Assembly: GCF_025558425.1 (NCBI RefSeq) | Contig: NZ_CP094718.1 | Location: 1,054,001 to 1,118,000, forward strand | Direction of reading: 5' to 3' | Origin: Staphylococcus sp. IVB6240 | Lineage (GTDB): Bacteria > Bacillota > Bacilli > Staphylococcales > Staphylococcaceae | Length of the DNA: 64,000 nt | Shown here: in pieces, positions 22,816-33,238 of the stretch | Numbering within the stretch: position 1 is the stretch's first letter | How the letters are laid out: the number at the start of each line of letters is the position of its first letter | Program-made: the position numbers and the translations under genes | Notes under the pieces: model-generated | The model's database searches: none | The model's input: the letters and a program-made list of their open reading frames with translations, nothing else | What the model was told of the DNA's origin: nothing

Positions 22816-23334
22816 ATGGATTTAAAACAATACGTTTCTGAGGTACAAGATTGGCCTCAAAAAGGCGTGAGCTTTAAAGATATAACAACGATTATGGACA
22901 ATGGAGAAGCATACGGCTATGCAACAGATCAAATTGTGAAGTATGCAAAAGAAAAAAATGTAGATATCGTTGTAGGACCTGAAGCAAGAGGATTTATTAT
23001 CGGTTGCCCAGTTGCCTATGCAATGGGTATTGGATTTGCACCCGTTCGTAAAGAAGGAAAGTTACCTAGAGAAGTTATTCGATATGAATATGATTTAGAG
23101 TACGGTAGCAATGTTCTAACAATGCATGCAGATGCAATTAAACCTGGACAACGCGTTCTGATTACAGATGACTTATTAGCAACAGGTGGTACGATTGAAG
23201 CGGCGATTAACCTTGTTGAACAACAAGGTGGTATCGTAGCAGGTATCGCATTCATCATTGAACTTGCGTATTTAAACGGTATGGAAAAAATTAAAGGCTA
23301 CGACGTGATGAGCCTTATCTCATATGATGAATAG
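22816..23334 (+). CDS. apt: Adenine phosphoribosyltransferase
   Basis: Salvages adenine to AMP using PRPP. 172 residues, usual length. The PRPP-binding motif is [18 protein letters not shown]; the N-terminal block [10 protein letters not shown] and [12 protein letters not shown] are typical. TAGGAGG ribosome binding site. recJ-apt-rel is the standard order. Confidence 0.97.
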   Translation: MDLKQYVSEVQDWPQKGVSFKDITTIMDNGEAYGYATDQIVKYAKEKNVDIVVGPEARGFIIGCPVAYAMGIGFAPVRKEGKLPREVIRYEYDLEYGSNVLTMHADAIKPGQRVLITDDLLATGGTIEAAINLVEQQGGIVAGIAFIIELAYLNGMEKIKGYDVMSLISYDE

Positions 23335-23341
23335 AAGAAAG

Positions 23342-23374
23342 ATGGAGCGGCTATAATGGCTGTTCCATTTTTTT
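23342..23374 (+). terminator. Terminator after apt
   Basis: ATGGAGCGGCT pairs with GGCTGTTCCAT (with G-U pairs), followed by seven Ts. The remaining ~260 bases up to rel hold no gene that I can support. Confidence 0.8.
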
Positions 23375-23637
23375 GGTTAAATTGAGAAAATAAAACGCAT
23401 TATCAGGCAAGCTTTATTAAAAATATAAGTACCCTATATTAATATTATGTTAACCTATAAAAGTTGTTTAAAATTGAAGTACCTTTTTTGTTTATCAAAT
23501 CAAAACAATAATATAGTGCAAACGTTATTAAGGATTGTGTCTGAAATCAATGATGAAAAAGATGCGTTAGATAGTTCAATTATTGGTGGCCTTGTAGTAT
23601 GATAGAATTAATATTTAATTTTGTTGGGGGTGTCCTT

Positions 23638-25827
23638 TTGAATAACGAATATCCATACAGTGCTGATGAAGTTCTTTATAAAGCAAAAACTTATTTAAGT
23701 GAAGAGCAATATGCATTTGTACTTAAGAGCTACCATTTAGCATATGAGGCACACGAGGGGCAATTCCGTAAAAATGGTTTGCCATATATTATGCATCCAA
23801 TTCAAGTAGCAGGTATCTTAACTGAGATGCGTCTCGATGGACCGACAATTGTGGCGGGTTTTCTACACGATGTCATTGAAGATACACCCTATACTTTTAA
23901 CGACGTTGCAGAGATGTTCAATGTTGAAATCGCGACAATTGTAGATGGTGTGACTAAGTTAAAAAAAGTAAAATATCGCTCAAAAGAAGAGCAACAAGCT
24001 GAAAATCATCGTAAACTATTTATTGCCATTGCAAAAGATGTGCGTGTCATATTAGTAAAACTTGCGGACAGACTACATAATATGCGTACTTTGCGTGCGA
24101 TGCCACGTGAAAAACAAATCCGTATTTCAAAAGAAACGCTTGAAATCTATGCACCACTCGCACATCGCTTAGGGATTAATACGATTAAGTGGGAACTTGA
24201 AGATATTGCATTGCGTTATATTGATAATGTTCAGTACTTTAGAATCGTTAACTTAATGAAGAAAAAACGTGGTGAACGTGAAGCATATATTGAAAATGCC
24301 ATTCATAACATTAGAAAAGAAATGGATATTATGAGCATTGATGGTGAAATCAACGGACGACCGAAACATATTTATAGTATCTACCGTAAAATGGTTAAGC
24401 AGAAAAAACAATTCGATCAAATTTTTGATTTATTAGCAGTCCGTGTAATTGTTCATTCTATTAAGGATTGTTATGCCGTTCTTGGACTTGTTCATACATT
24501 ATGGAAACCGATGCCAGGACGATTTAAAGATTATATTGCCATGCCGAAACAAAATATGTATCAATCACTGCATACTACTGTTGTAGGTCCAAATGGTGAT
24601 CCACTCGAAATTCAGATTCGTACATTTGAAATGCATGAAATTGCTGAACACGGTGTGGCAGCGCATTGGGCTTATAAAGAAGGTAAGCAAGTAACACAAG
24701 ACAGTGAGACTTATCAACAAAAACTCAACTGGCTCAAAGATATTGCTGAAACAGATCATACGTCTTCTGATGCTCAGGAGTTTATCGAATCAATGAAATT
24801 TGATCTTCAAAGTGATAAAGTTTATGCATTTACGCCAGCAAGTGATGTTATAGAATTACCTTATGGTGCAGTACCTATTGACTTTGCTTATGCGATTCAT
24901 AGTGAAGTTGGGAATAAAATGATTGGTGCAAAAGTAAATGGTAAAATAGTACCTATTGATTATGTACTTCAAACGGGTGATATTGTCGAAATTCGTACAA
25001 GTAAGCATTCCTATGGTCCGAGTCGTGATTGGTTGAAGATCGTACGTTCATCAAGTGCAAAAAGTAAAATTAAAAGTTTCTTTAAAAAGCAAGATCGTTC
25101 ATCGAATATTGAAAAAGGAAAATTCATGGTAGAAGCCGAATTGAAAGAACAAGGCTTTAAAGTTGAAGAAGTCCTGACAGATGCCAATATTAAAATAGTG
25201 AATGAGAAATATAACTTTGCGAATGAATCGGATTTATATGCTGCTGTAGGTTTTGGTGGCGTGACATCTCAACAAATCGTTAATAAGTTGACAGAACGTA
25301 TTCGTATTGAGAATAAGCAGCGTGCTTTAAACCAAGCACAAGAAGTCACGAAGTCAGTGCCAATTAAAGACCATATTACGACAGATTCTGGTGTCTATGT
25401 TGAAGGTTTGGATAACGTATTAATTAAACTTTCAAAATGTTGTAATCCAATTCCAGGAGATAAAATCCTTGGCTATATTACAAAAGGTCATGGTATTAAG
25501 GTGCATCGTACTGATTGTCCAAACATTCAAAATGAAGATGAGCGTCTCATTGATGTTGAATGGGTAAAATCAAAAAATGCAGCACAGAAATATCAAGTGG
25601 ATCTTGAAGTGACAGCATATGACCGCAACGGATTGCTTAATGAAGTGCTTCAAGCTGTAAATAGTACATCCAGTCATCTGACAAAAGTGTCTGGTAAATC
25701 CGATATAGATAAAAATGCCGTCATTAATTTAAGTATCATGGTTAAAAATGTTCATGAAGTTTATAAAGTTGCTGATAAAATTAAGCAACTTGGAGATATT
25801 TATACTGTGACTCGAGTTTGGAATTAG
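23638..25827 (+). CDS. rel: Bifunctional (p)ppGpp synthetase/hydrolase
   Basis: 729-residue long RSH protein of the stringent response. HD hydrolase domain ([21 protein letters not shown]), synthetase domain ([17 protein letters not shown]), TGS domain ([31 protein letters not shown]), a cysteine-containing linker ([12 protein letters not shown]) and C-terminal ACT domain. TTG at 23638 with GGGGGTG upstream is preferred; an earlier in-frame ATG would add 13 residues but lacks a ribosome binding site. Confidence 0.95.
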   Translation: MNNEYPYSADEVLYKAKTYLSEEQYAFVLKSYHLAYEAHEGQFRKNGLPYIMHPIQVAGILTEMRLDGPTIVAGFLHDVIEDTPYTFNDVAEMFNVEIATIVDGVTKLKKVKYRSKEEQQAENHRKLFIAIAKDVRVILVKLADRLHNMRTLRAMPREKQIRISKETLEIYAPLAHRLGINTIKWELEDIALRYIDNVQYFRIVNLMKKKRGEREAYIENAIHNIRKEMDIMSIDGEINGRPKHIYSIYRKMVKQKKQFDQIFDLLAVRVIVHSIKDCYAVLGLVHTLWKPMPGRFKDYIAMPKQNMYQSLHTTVVGPNGDPLEIQIRTFEMHEIAEHGVAAHWAYKEGKQVTQDSETYQQKLNWLKDIAETDHTSSDAQEFIESMKFDLQSDKVYAFTPASDVIELPYGAVPIDFAYAIHSEVGNKMIGAKVNGKIVPIDYVLQTGDIVEIRTSKHSYGPSRDWLKIVRSSSAKSKIKSFFKKQDRSSNIEKGKFMVEAELKEQGFKVEEVLTDANIKIVNEKYNFANESDLYAAVGFGGVTSQQIVNKLTERIRIENKQRALNQAQEVTKSVPIKDHITTDSGVYVEGLDNVLIKLSKCCNPIPGDKILGYITKGHGIKVHRTDCPNIQNEDERLIDVEWVKSKNAAQKYQVDLEVTAYDRNGLLNEVLQAVNSTSSHLTKVSGKSDIDKNAVINLSIMVKNVHEVYKVADKIKQLGDIYTVTRVWN

Positions 25828-25839
25828 GAGTGTCTAAAT

Positions 25840-26292
25840 ATGAAAATTGTCGTTCAACGTGTAAAGTCTGCTGCAGTAACTAATGCCGCAATTCATCGCG
25901 AAATTTCAAAAGGTTTCTGTTTATTAGTAGGCGTAGGTAATGGAGATACAGAGGCAGATGTAGAAGTACTTGCTAAAAAAATCGCTAATTCAAGAATTTT
26001 TGAAGATGAAGCAGGAAAGTTAAACTTAAATATTCAACAAATTGAAGGGGAGATTCTATCTATTTCACAATTCACTTTATATGCTGATGTGAAAAAGGGG
26101 AATCGACCTGGATTTACAAATGCTATGGCACCAGATGAAGCCAATGCACTTTATGAAAAGTTTAATGATGCATTACGCAGTTATCACCTAAATGTAGAAA
26201 CAGGTGACTTCGGAACAGATATGTTAATAGATATCCAAAATGATGGACCTGTTACGATTATTTATGAAAGTGAAAATGGCAAGGTTCTATGA
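25840..26292 (+). CDS. dtd: D-aminoacyl-tRNA deacylase
   Basis: 150 residues; removes D-amino acids (and glycine from tRNA-Ala) from tRNAs. Active-site blocks [17 protein letters not shown] and the Gly-cis-Pro motif NDGPVT are present. TAGGAGTG ribosome binding site. Its stop overlaps the lytH ATG by four bases (ATGA). Confidence 0.95.
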   Translation: MKIVVQRVKSAAVTNAAIHREISKGFCLLVGVGNGDTEADVEVLAKKIANSRIFEDEAGKLNLNIQQIEGEILSISQFTLYADVKKGNRPGFTNAMAPDEANALYEKFNDALRSYHLNVETGDFGTDMLIDIQNDGPVTIIYESENGKVL

Positions 26293-27164
26293 GGAAACTG
26301 GATCAATGGCTGAGACAGAAACGTTTAAATCCTAAGCGTGTTTATCTTGCTGTCATCTCATTGTTATTCGTCATAATACTTGCTACTGCAATGACAATAA
26401 CGTCTAATAATCATGATGAGCAAGTACATCTTATTGAAGATGCAGAAGTACGCACAGGCCCAAATGCAGGATATCCTGTTATTTATGATGTTGAAGAGGG
26501 AGATAAGTTCAAGGTCATTTCACGGTCTGGCAAGTGGTTAGAAGTAACCTCTACAAAAAATCATCAAAAAGGTTGGATTGCCGGTTGGCATACGAATCTT
26601 GATATTAAAGAAGATGTCAATCCAGATTTAAAACCATTAAAAGGCAAAGTAATTGTCCTAGATCCAGGGCACGGTGGTAAAGATAATGGCGCATCAAGCA
26701 AAACGTCAAGTGTTACACACGAGAAAGAAATCACTTTAAAAACTGGTCTAGAATTGAAAAAAATGTTAGAAAAAGAAGGCGCACAGGTGATTATGACGCG
26801 TAAAGATGATACATATGTAAGCCTTGAAGATCGTAAAGCGAAGGGTGATGCATTTATTAGTATTCATAATGATGCACTTGCTTCTGAAAATGCTAATGGT
26901 GCTACAGTTTATTATTGTTATAAAAAGCAAGCGCCTTTAGCTAAAACATTAAATGCTAGTATCCAGAAAAAAGTATTATTATCTGATCGTGGTGCCAGAC
27001 AAGAGAACTATCAGGTATTACGACAAACGAAAAAACCAGCCGTATTATTGGAATTAGGTTATGTCAGCAATCCCACTGATGAAATACTAATGAATGATCA
27101 AAATCATCGCTATATTGTGGAGACAGCCATTGTAGATGGCTTGAAAAATTATTTCCTTTATTAA
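26289..27164 (+). CDS. lytH: Membrane-anchored N-acetylmuramoyl-L-alanine amidase LytH
   Basis: 291 residues. N-terminal membrane anchor ([20 protein letters not shown]), an SH3b domain (residues ~45-110, [23 protein letters not shown]), then an Amidase_3 domain. Zinc and catalytic residues are in [26 protein letters not shown] and [10 protein letters not shown]. In S. aureus LytH works with the polytopic protein ActH to trim uncrosslinked glycan and control wall growth; that partner is not in the window. Translationally coupled to dtd. Confidence 0.92.
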   Translation: MRKLDQWLRQKRLNPKRVYLAVISLLFVIILATAMTITSNNHDEQVHLIEDAEVRTGPNAGYPVIYDVEEGDKFKVISRSGKWLEVTSTKNHQKGWIAGWHTNLDIKEDVNPDLKPLKGKVIVLDPGHGGKDNGASSKTSSVTHEKEITLKTGLELKKMLEKEGAQVIMTRKDDTYVSLEDRKAKGDAFISIHNDALASENANGATVYYCYKKQAPLAKTLNASIQKKVLLSDRGARQENYQVLRQTKKPAVLLELGYVSNPTDEILMNDQNHRYIVETAIVDGLKNYFLY

Positions 27165-27239
27165 TAACTTGAAAATATGTCATAAACCAGTTATGATGGT
27201 ATACGAATTTTATAATAATCACCGTATGTATTCTTGATG

Positions 27240-27470
27240 GTGTATGAACAAATGTGGTGTAAACCAAAGAGAGTTTATCCTAGGCTGAAAGATAAACCAT
27301 TGACGCATGCTTTCCGAACACAAGAAGAGGTACTTTATGAGAATAAAGTCGTGTTGCACACGTTATCAGCTATAGAGTGGAGATGTGATGGAATATTCAC
27401 ATCTTAATTAGGGTGGCAACACGGCAAATGAACGTCCCTTATATGTGTGAGCATATAAGGGACGTTTTGT
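27240..27470 (+). promoter_or_regulatory. T-box riboswitch upstream of hisS-aspS
   Basis: T-box GGGTGGCAACACGG (27411-27424) followed by a terminator with a 14-bp stem (AACGTCCCTTATAT with its complement) and T-run, 27431-27472. Stem I shows AAAGAGAG and the distal stem GTTTATC/GATAAAC. The specifier region reads CATTGACGCATGC: GAC (Asp) at 27302-27304, flanked by CAT (His) at 27298 and 27306. Which triplet is read is not settled here. It controls both hisS and aspS. Confidence 0.88.
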
Positions 27471-27558
27471 ATTTTTATTAGCATGGAAAATTTACAAAGC
27501 AATAAACACATAATCGTTTTGTAGTAAAATCAGCAATAACGTAAGGAGATGTATATCA

Positions 27559-28827
27559 ATGATCAATATTCCTCGTGGTACACAGGATATTTTACCGGAA
27601 TCATCAGCAAAGTGGCGTTATATTGAATCAAAATTACATGACTTAATGTCTCGATACAATTATGAAGAAATTCGTACACCTATTTTTGAAAGCACAGAAC
27701 TTTTTGCGAGAGGTGTCGGCGACTCAACAGATGTCGTTCAAAAAGAAATGTACACATTCAAAGACAAAGGTGATCGTAGTTTAACACTGCGCCCTGAAGG
27801 TACAGCGGCTGTTGTACGTAGTTATATCGAAAATAAAATGCAAGGATTACCAAACCAACCAGTTAAACTTTACTATAATGGTCCAATGTTCCGTTATGAA
27901 CGTAAACAAAAAGGACGTTATCGTCAATTTAATCAATTTGGTGTAGAGGCGATTGGTGCTGAAGACCCAAGTATCGATGCAGAGGTACTTGCGTTAGTGA
28001 TGCACATTTACCAATCATTCGGTTTGAATAACTTGAAGTTAGTCATTAACAGTATTGGAGATGCAGAATCTCGTGTTGAATATCAACAAGCATTACGAGA
28101 TCATTTCAAGCCTGTTATTCATAATTACTGTGCAGATTGTCAAAAACGTATCGACACAAACCCAATGCGTATTTTGGACTGTAAAGTAGATAGAAATCAG
28201 CCAGAAATGAAAACAGCACCATCTATTACAGATTATTTAAATGACACATCTAAAACTTATTTTGAGTCAGTCAAAGCACATTTAGATCGACTCGGTATTC
28301 CATATGAAGTAGATCCAAACCTTGTTCGTGGTTTAGATTATTACACACATACAGCATTTGAATTAATGATGGACAGTGAAGATTACGATGGTGCCATTAC
28401 GACATTATGTGGCGGCGGTCGATATAATGGTTTATTAGAACTTTTAGATGGACCAAAACAAACAGGTATCGGATTTGCATTAAGTATCGAAAGACTATTA
28501 CTAGCACTTGAAGCAGAAGGTATTGAATTGCCAGTTGAAAATCACCTAGATTTATTTATTGCGACAATGGGTGAAGCTGCGGATGATTATGCTGTGAAAT
28601 TGTTAAATGATTTACGTCATGCAGGTGTTAAAGTAGATAAAGATTACTTGTCACGTAAATTAAAAGGGCAAATGAAACAAGCCGATCGTCTGCAAGCGAA
28701 ATACACGATTGTTATCGGTGATCAGGAATTAGAACAACAGCAAGTTGCTGTAAAAAATATGGAAACAGGTCAATCAGAGACGTTAAAATTTGAAGAAATT
28801 GCAAGTTATATTATTAAAGGAGCTTAA
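27559..28827 (+). CDS. hisS: Histidyl-tRNA synthetase
   Basis: Class II synthetase, 422 residues. Motif 1 (IRTPIFESTELFARGVG), motif 2 (LRPEGTAAVVRSYIE, MFRYERKQKGRYRQFNQFGVE), the histidine loops (LVRGLDYYTHTAFEL) and motif 3 (GIGFALSIERLLLAL) all appear. Anticodon-binding domain at the C-terminus. AAGGAGATG ribosome binding site. aspS follows after three bases. Confidence 0.97.
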   Translation: MINIPRGTQDILPESSAKWRYIESKLHDLMSRYNYEEIRTPIFESTELFARGVGDSTDVVQKEMYTFKDKGDRSLTLRPEGTAAVVRSYIENKMQGLPNQPVKLYYNGPMFRYERKQKGRYRQFNQFGVEAIGAEDPSIDAEVLALVMHIYQSFGLNNLKLVINSIGDAESRVEYQQALRDHFKPVIHNYCADCQKRIDTNPMRILDCKVDRNQPEMKTAPSITDYLNDTSKTYFESVKAHLDRLGIPYEVDPNLVRGLDYYTHTAFELMMDSEDYDGAITTLCGGGRYNGLLELLDGPKQTGIGFALSIERLLLALEAEGIELPVENHLDLFIATMGEAADDYAVKLLNDLRHAGVKVDKDYLSRKLKGQMKQADRLQAKYTIVIGDQELEQQQVAVKNMETGQSETLKFEEIASYIIKGA

Positions 28828-28830
28828 AAA

Positions 28831-30597
28831 ATGACACAAAGAACAACTTATTGTGGATTAGTTACAGAAGAATTATTAGGACAAGAAATTACATTAAAAG
28901 GATGGGTACACAATCGACGTGACCTTGGTGGATTAATTTTCGTTGACGTACGTGATAGAGAAGGTTATGTACAAGTTGTCTTTAACCCAGACTTTTCAGC
29001 AGAAGCACTTGAAGTAGCTGAACGCGTTCGTTCTGAATATGTGGTTGAAGTAACAGGAACAGTAACAAAACGTGATGAAGAAACGGTTAACCCTAAAATC
29101 AAAACAGGACAAGTAGAAGTCCAAGCGAAAACATTAAAAATCATCAATAAATCAGAAACACCACCATTCGCATTAAACGAAGAAAACTTAACAGTCGATG
29201 AAAATATCCGCTTAAAATATCGTTACTTAGACTTACGACGCGAAAAATTTGCTGAAACATTTAAAATGCGTCATCAAACAACACAAGCGATTCGTCGTTA
29301 TTTAGATCAAGCAGGTTTCTATGACATCGAAACACCTGTTTTAACAAAATCAACACCAGAAGGCGCACGTGACTACCTTGTACCTTCACGTGTACATGAT
29401 GGTGAATTCTATGCCTTACCACAATCACCACAATTATTTAAGCAATTATTAATGATCAGTGGTTTTGACAAATACTACCAAATCGCAAAATGTTTCCGTG
29501 ATGAAGACTTACGTGCAGACCGTCAACCTGAATTTACACAAGTCGACATCGAAATGAGTTTTGCCGAGCAAGAAGACGTGATGGCACTAGGTGAAGCCAT
29601 GCTTAAAGAAGTTGTTTCAGAAGTAAAAGGCATCACTTTAACAGAAGCATTCCCACGCATGACTTACGCTGAAGCAATGGAACGTTACGGTAGTGACAAG
29701 CCAGATACGCGTTTCGGTATGGAATTAATCGATGTATCTGAACTAGGTCATACGATGGACTTCAAAGTATTTAAAGGTGCTGTTGAAGGTGGCGGCCAAG
29801 TAAAAGCAATCGTTGTAGAAGATGGTGCAAAAGACTACACACGTAAAGACATCGATGGTTTAACAGAGTTCGTTAATATCTATGGTGCGAAAGGATTAGC
29901 ATGGGTTAAAGTTGTAGAAGAAGGCTTAAACGGTCCAATTGCTCGTTTCTTTGAAGAGGCACATGTGGCACAATTACAAGAATTAACAGGTGCTAAAGCA
30001 GGAGACCTTGTTTTATTCGTAGCAGATTCGAAAGATGTTGTCGCACAAAGTTTAGGTGCATTACGTGTGAAACTTGGTAAAGAACTTGGTTTAGTTGATC
30101 CAGAAGCAATGAACTTCTTATGGGTAACAGACTGGCCATTATTAGAATATGACGATGAAGCACATCGTTATGTAGCAGCACACCACCCATTCACATCACC
30201 AAAACCAGAAGATGTTGAGAAGTTAGAAACAGCACCTGAAACAGCGCAAGCACAAGCTTATGACATCGTTTTAAATGGTTATGAACTAGGTGGCGGATCA
30301 ATCCGTATTCATGACGGAGAATTACAAGAAAAAATGTTCAAGGCGCTTGGATTTACTGAAGAAGCAGCACAAGAACAATTTGGTTTCTTATTAGACGCCT
30401 TCAAATTTGGTGCACCGCCACATGGTGGTATCGCATTAGGTTTAGACCGTCTTGTGATGTTATTAGCAGGTAGAACAAACTTACGTGATACGATTGCATT
30501 CCCTAAAACAGCATCAGCAACAGACTTATTAACAGATGCACCAGGTACGGTTTCAGAGCGTCAATTAGACGAATTGTCATTACGTATTAAACATTAA
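28831..30597 (+). CDS. aspS: Aspartyl-tRNA synthetase
   Basis: 588-residue bacterial-type class II synthetase: N-terminal OB anticodon domain ([22 protein letters not shown]), catalytic core ([38 protein letters not shown]), GAD insertion, and motif 3 ([16 protein letters not shown]). The AGGAG site lies inside the hisS 3' end, so the genes are cotranscribed from the T-box leader. No strong terminator follows before the 6S RNA gene. Confidence 0.97.
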   Translation: MTQRTTYCGLVTEELLGQEITLKGWVHNRRDLGGLIFVDVRDREGYVQVVFNPDFSAEALEVAERVRSEYVVEVTGTVTKRDEETVNPKIKTGQVEVQAKTLKIINKSETPPFALNEENLTVDENIRLKYRYLDLRREKFAETFKMRHQTTQAIRRYLDQAGFYDIETPVLTKSTPEGARDYLVPSRVHDGEFYALPQSPQLFKQLLMISGFDKYYQIAKCFRDEDLRADRQPEFTQVDIEMSFAEQEDVMALGEAMLKEVVSEVKGITLTEAFPRMTYAEAMERYGSDKPDTRFGMELIDVSELGHTMDFKVFKGAVEGGGQVKAIVVEDGAKDYTRKDIDGLTEFVNIYGAKGLAWVKVVEEGLNGPIARFFEEAHVAQLQELTGAKAGDLVLFVADSKDVVAQSLGALRVKLGKELGLVDPEAMNFLWVTDWPLLEYDDEAHRYVAAHHPFTSPKPEDVEKLETAPETAQAQAYDIVLNGYELGGGSIRIHDGELQEKMFKALGFTEEAAQEQFGFLLDAFKFGAPPHGGIALGLDRLVMLLAGRTNLRDTIAFPKTASATDLLTDAPGTVSERQLDELSLRIKH

Positions 30598-30642
30598 TTA
30601 TAGATTGATACACATCAATTTGAAGGACATGATTCAATTTAC

Positions 30643-30670
30643 TTGCTAAAAATGGATGATGTGTTAATAT
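30643..30670 (+). promoter_or_regulatory. Promoter of the 6S RNA gene
   Basis: TTGCTA, 16-bp spacer, TAATAT, giving a start at about 30677, which matches the 5' end expected of the RNA. Confidence 0.6.
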
Positions 30671-30676
30671 AAGTAT

Positions 30677-30911
30677 ATAAGATAGTCGTCTGGGATGTTC
30701 GTAAGTTCGCTTTTTATATTTTGACCTAACACTCTTTGATCAGGGAGTCTAATTGGTTTTCTTGCAGCGCATACGCCTCAATGGAGGACGTGCTAAACAA
30801 GAAACAGGACACCCACCTGTATATAGCAGGCCAAAATGATCAAGCACTCATAAACTACGGCATTCATGGATTCTATCGGTACGCAAGGCATTATGTCTTG
30901 CGTATTTTTTT
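30677..30911 (+). ncRNA. ssrS: 6S RNA
   Basis: About 235 bases between its own promoter and a perfect terminator (TACGCAAG / CTTGCGTA, then seven Ts, 30880-30911). The sequence has landmark segments of Bacillota 6S RNA: TTTTGACCTAACACT, GATCAGGGAGT and CTTGCAGCGCATACGCC, with strong internal pairing. The location directly after aspS and, on the backbone, before tcdA matches bsrA in Bacillus subtilis. 6S RNA binds RNA polymerase holoenzyme in stationary phase. The identification is by recalled sequence and synteny. Confidence 0.85.
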
Positions 30912-30951
30912 ATGGATTTTACTCATCAATTCCGGTAACAGGAGGGATAAC

Positions 30952-31335
30952 ATGACAAAAATTTGTAAAGACGGATTTACAGAATGTCCGTTAAATAAAC
31001 ATAGAGATATTTATAATATTACGTACACACAAAATATTTTATCTGGGCGTTACAAGAATATCATTGTCTGGATTCTTAAGGATGAAAATAAAAGATATAC
31101 GGATATAAAATCCTTTTTACATGGCATTTCACAAGGATCACTTACAAAACAATTAAGAGAATTAGAAGAAGATGGCATTATTCATCGTGAAGTTTTCCCA
31201 GAAGTTCCACCTAAAGTGGTGTATAGTCTGACTGAAAAAGGAAAAGCATTGACTAAAATTATTGAAATGATGGATCATTTTGGTCAAGCGTATGGAACAC
31301 CTTCAGAAGAAACCCAAGCAGCATTTGAACATTAA
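30952..31335 (+). CDS. HxlR-family winged-helix regulator
   Basis: 127 residues. Winged helix of the HxlR family: YTQNILSGRYKNIIVWIL, YTDIKSFLHGISQGSLTKQLRELEEDGIIHREV, PPKVVYSLTEKGKAL. Cysteines at 5 and 12 (ECPLNK) sit where redox-sensing HxlR proteins (HypR, YodB type) carry their sensor cysteine. ATG at 30952 follows CAGGAGGG; longer in-frame readings would extend into the 6S RNA gene and are rejected. Only 40 bases separate it from the 6S terminator. A probable operator lies just downstream, before the oxidoreductase gene it likely controls. Confidence 0.85.
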   Translation: MTKICKDGFTECPLNKHRDIYNITYTQNILSGRYKNIIVWILKDENKRYTDIKSFLHGISQGSLTKQLRELEEDGIIHREVFPEVPPKVVYSLTEKGKALTKIIEMMDHFGQAYGTPSEETQAAFEH

Positions 31336-31337
31336 AG

Positions 31338-31353
31338 GTACTAAAAATAGTAC
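31338..31353 (+). promoter_or_regulatory. Candidate HxlR operator
   Basis: Perfect inverted repeat GTACTA-AAAA-TAGTAC, three bases after the HxlR stop and ~80 bases before the oxidoreductase start; a second small palindrome CAAT-AAAA-ATTG follows. It resembles the TACTA-type sites bound by YodB/CatR-like HxlR regulators. Inference from position and symmetry. Confidence 0.5.
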
Positions 31354-31434
31354 TAAGACAATAAAAATTGCCTTATTTTAAAATATTACATCTTGATATA
31401 CTATGAGATTATATAAGTTTAAGGAGATGTTTTT

Positions 31435-32157
31435 ATGAAATTTGGTATTATTGGTGCCGGTCCGATAGGCGCTACATTGTCACATAAATTACACGATGCA
31501 GGACATGCAGTGAAAGTTGCAGATGTCCGTTCAACTGACTTTTTGAAAGATAAGGACATCAGTGGTCAAGCAGTACCAGTAGAGGAAGTTGTGAAAGATA
31601 TTGATGTATTAATTCTCTCTTTACCATTGTTCGTAATTGAAAATTTAAAACCAATTATCGATAAAGTAGAGAAACATGTCATTGTTGTAGACACATCAAA
31701 CTATTATCCATTCCGTGATCCGCAAGTGAAAGAAATTGAAGAGGGGATGCCTGAAAGTGTCTGGGTTTCTAAACAAATTGGTAGAGATGTCGTGAAAGCA
31801 TTTAACAATCAATTAGCATATACACTTGCAGAACGTGGTAAAGCTGAAAATGAGCCTGGTCGAATTGGAATGGCTGTATCTGGTAATGATGCGGAACAAA
31901 AAGCAACAGTGATGGGAATTATCAATGAAGTGGGCTTTGATCCGGTAGATAATGGTTCATTAGAAAATTCTTGGCGACATCACCCAGGAACACCTGCCTA
32001 TTGTACTGAACTAAGTGAAAATGACTTGAGAGATGCTTTAGAAAGAGCAGACAAAGAGGCAGCGCCAAAACAAAGAGATGAGGTAGGAAAGCATTTTAAA
32101 CCAGGTATGACACATGATGATGTTGTTCAATTAAACAGAAAATTATATAAAGCTTAG
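31435..32157 (+). CDS. F420-reductase-like NAD(P)-dependent oxidoreductase
   Basis: 240 residues. N-terminal Rossmann fold starts MKFGIIGAGPIGATLSHKL, the GxGxxG of the NADP/F420 oxidoreductase family, continuing with VDVLILSLPL-like and VIVVDTSNYYPFRD. Staphylococci do not make F420, so it presumably uses NADPH; the substrate is unknown. AAGGAG ribosome binding site. Paired with the HxlR gene, which suggests induction by electrophiles or disulfide stress (inference). Confidence 0.78.
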   Translation: MKFGIIGAGPIGATLSHKLHDAGHAVKVADVRSTDFLKDKDISGQAVPVEEVVKDIDVLILSLPLFVIENLKPIIDKVEKHVIVVDTSNYYPFRDPQVKEIEEGMPESVWVSKQIGRDVVKAFNNQLAYTLAERGKAENEPGRIGMAVSGNDAEQKATVMGIINEVGFDPVDNGSLENSWRHHPGTPAYCTELSENDLRDALERADKEAAPKQRDEVGKHFKPGMTHDDVVQLNRKLYKA

Positions 32158-32186
32158 CATTCAAAGAGGTTGTGAAAAAAGTGTTT

Positions 32187-32300
32187 GGGATTTTAGTAGA
32201 ACCGAACGATGCGCAAAATTGCTTTTCAAATTTTGCTGAAATCGTGGGAGTTCTGCTGAAAATCCTGCTTTTGGAACACCGTTAATCAAATTCCCAGCAT
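32187..32300 (+). repeat. Intergenic palindromic repeat (GGGA-ended, long hairpin)
   Basis: GGATTTTAGTAGAAC pairs with GTTCTGCTGAAAATCC (one bulge), enclosing ACGAT/ATCGT and CAAAATT/AAATTTTG hairpin parts, so 32187-32267 is one long stem; outer TGGGA at 32186 matches TTCCCA at 32291. The core CAAAATT-N7-AAATTTTG recurs at 48525-48547. It lies between two oxidoreductase genes and could act as a terminator, though no long T-run follows. Confidence 0.6.
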
Positions 32301-32412
32301 ATAAATTTATAATGTCTCACTTGTTTTTTATATAATTCAATTTTGAGCAAATCATATGAAATTCAATTCCGAATGTATTAGTATGGATTTATCATTAATT
32401 GGAGGGATTCAT

Positions 32413-33075
32413 ATGAGTAACGTATTTGTATTAGGCGCAAATGGTGGCGTTGGACGTTATTTAGTACAACAATTAAAAGCACAAAATATTGATTTTACAG
32501 CAGGTGTTCGAAAAGAAGAACAAAAAAAGGCACTTGAAGCAGAAGGGATTCAAGCAACATTGATTGATGTTGAGGCAGATAATGTTGAAACATTGGCATC
32601 AAAATTTGATGGCTATGATCAAGTGGTCTTCTCTGTAGTTTCAGGTGGACATACTGGCGCTGACAAAACAATTGCTGTTGATTTAGATGGTGCAGTGAAA
32701 GCAATTCATGCAAGTGAGGCAGCAAAAGTAGACTATTTCGTCATGGTATCTACTTGGGATTCACGCCGAGAAGCAATTGAAGAAGGTGGCAGCTTGCAAC
32801 CTTATGTAATTGCAAAACATTATGCTGATGATTATTTACGTCGTAGCGCATTAAAAGCAACAATTGTACACCCTGGTATTTTGGCGGATGACCCAGGAAC
32901 AGGTAAAATTGAAGTTGCATCACAATTTGAAAACCCTGATGATATTCATATTCCACGTGAAGATGTTGCAAGCGTACTTTATGAAGTGTTAACACAAAGT
33001 GACATTCAAGGAAAAGAATTCCAAATTATCGGTGGTAATCAAGATATTCACGAAGCGATTGCGACACATAAATAA
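32413..33075 (+). CDS. NAD(P)-binding oxidoreductase (NmrA/atypical SDR type)
   Basis: 220 residues. Rossmann motif near the start (VFVLGANGGVGRYLVQQL, GxxGxxG), NADP-contacting GVRKEEQ, and late blocks YVIAKHYADDYLRRSAL and IVHPGILADDPGTG typical of atypical short-chain reductases of the YhfK/NmrA-like group, where the YxxxK is read as YVIAK. ATG at 32413 has TTGGAGGG upstream. Substrate unknown. Own terminator, so a single-gene unit next to the redox cassette. Confidence 0.8.
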   Translation: MSNVFVLGANGGVGRYLVQQLKAQNIDFTAGVRKEEQKKALEAEGIQATLIDVEADNVETLASKFDGYDQVVFSVVSGGHTGADKTIAVDLDGAVKAIHASEAAKVDYFVMVSTWDSRREAIEEGGSLQPYVIAKHYADDYLRRSALKATIVHPGILADDPGTGKIEVASQFENPDDIHIPREDVASVLYEVLTQSDIQGKEFQIIGGNQDIHEAIATHK

Positions 33076-33088
33076 GAGAATTGCGTTT

Positions 33089-33126
33089 AAGCTAACAGGG
33101 GCAAATCATCCCGTGTTAGCTTTTAT
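33089..33126 (+). terminator. Terminator after the NmrA-like gene
   Basis: AAGCTAACAGGGG pairs with CCCGTGTTAGCTT (one mismatch), followed by TTTTATATTT. Confidence 0.8.
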
Positions 33127-33149
33127 ATTTAAGGGTTAAAACATTAGTA

Positions 33150-33202
33150 TTGACATTTGAAATATTTTAATTTAATATACTGATTGTACCGACTGGTAGG
33201 TA
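33150..33202 (+). promoter_or_regulatory. tetR promoter 1 with TetR operator 1
   Basis: TTGACA, 17-bp spacer, TAATAT (33150-33178), then the palindrome TACCGACTGGTAGGTA (33187-33202) over the expected start site. Binding there would block transcription. Confidence 0.75.
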
Positions 33203-33238
33203 TTTAGTTGAATATCATATTCATATAAGACTTTAATA

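Noticed and set aside
24565..24759. Antisense frame within rel
   Set aside because: Typical AT-rich shadow; rel frame is conserved throughout.
30736..30951. In-frame upstream extension of the HxlR protein by 72 residues
   Set aside because: This stretch is the 6S RNA gene including its terminator; no ribosome binding site at the upstream start, whereas CAGGAGGG fits the ATG at 30952.
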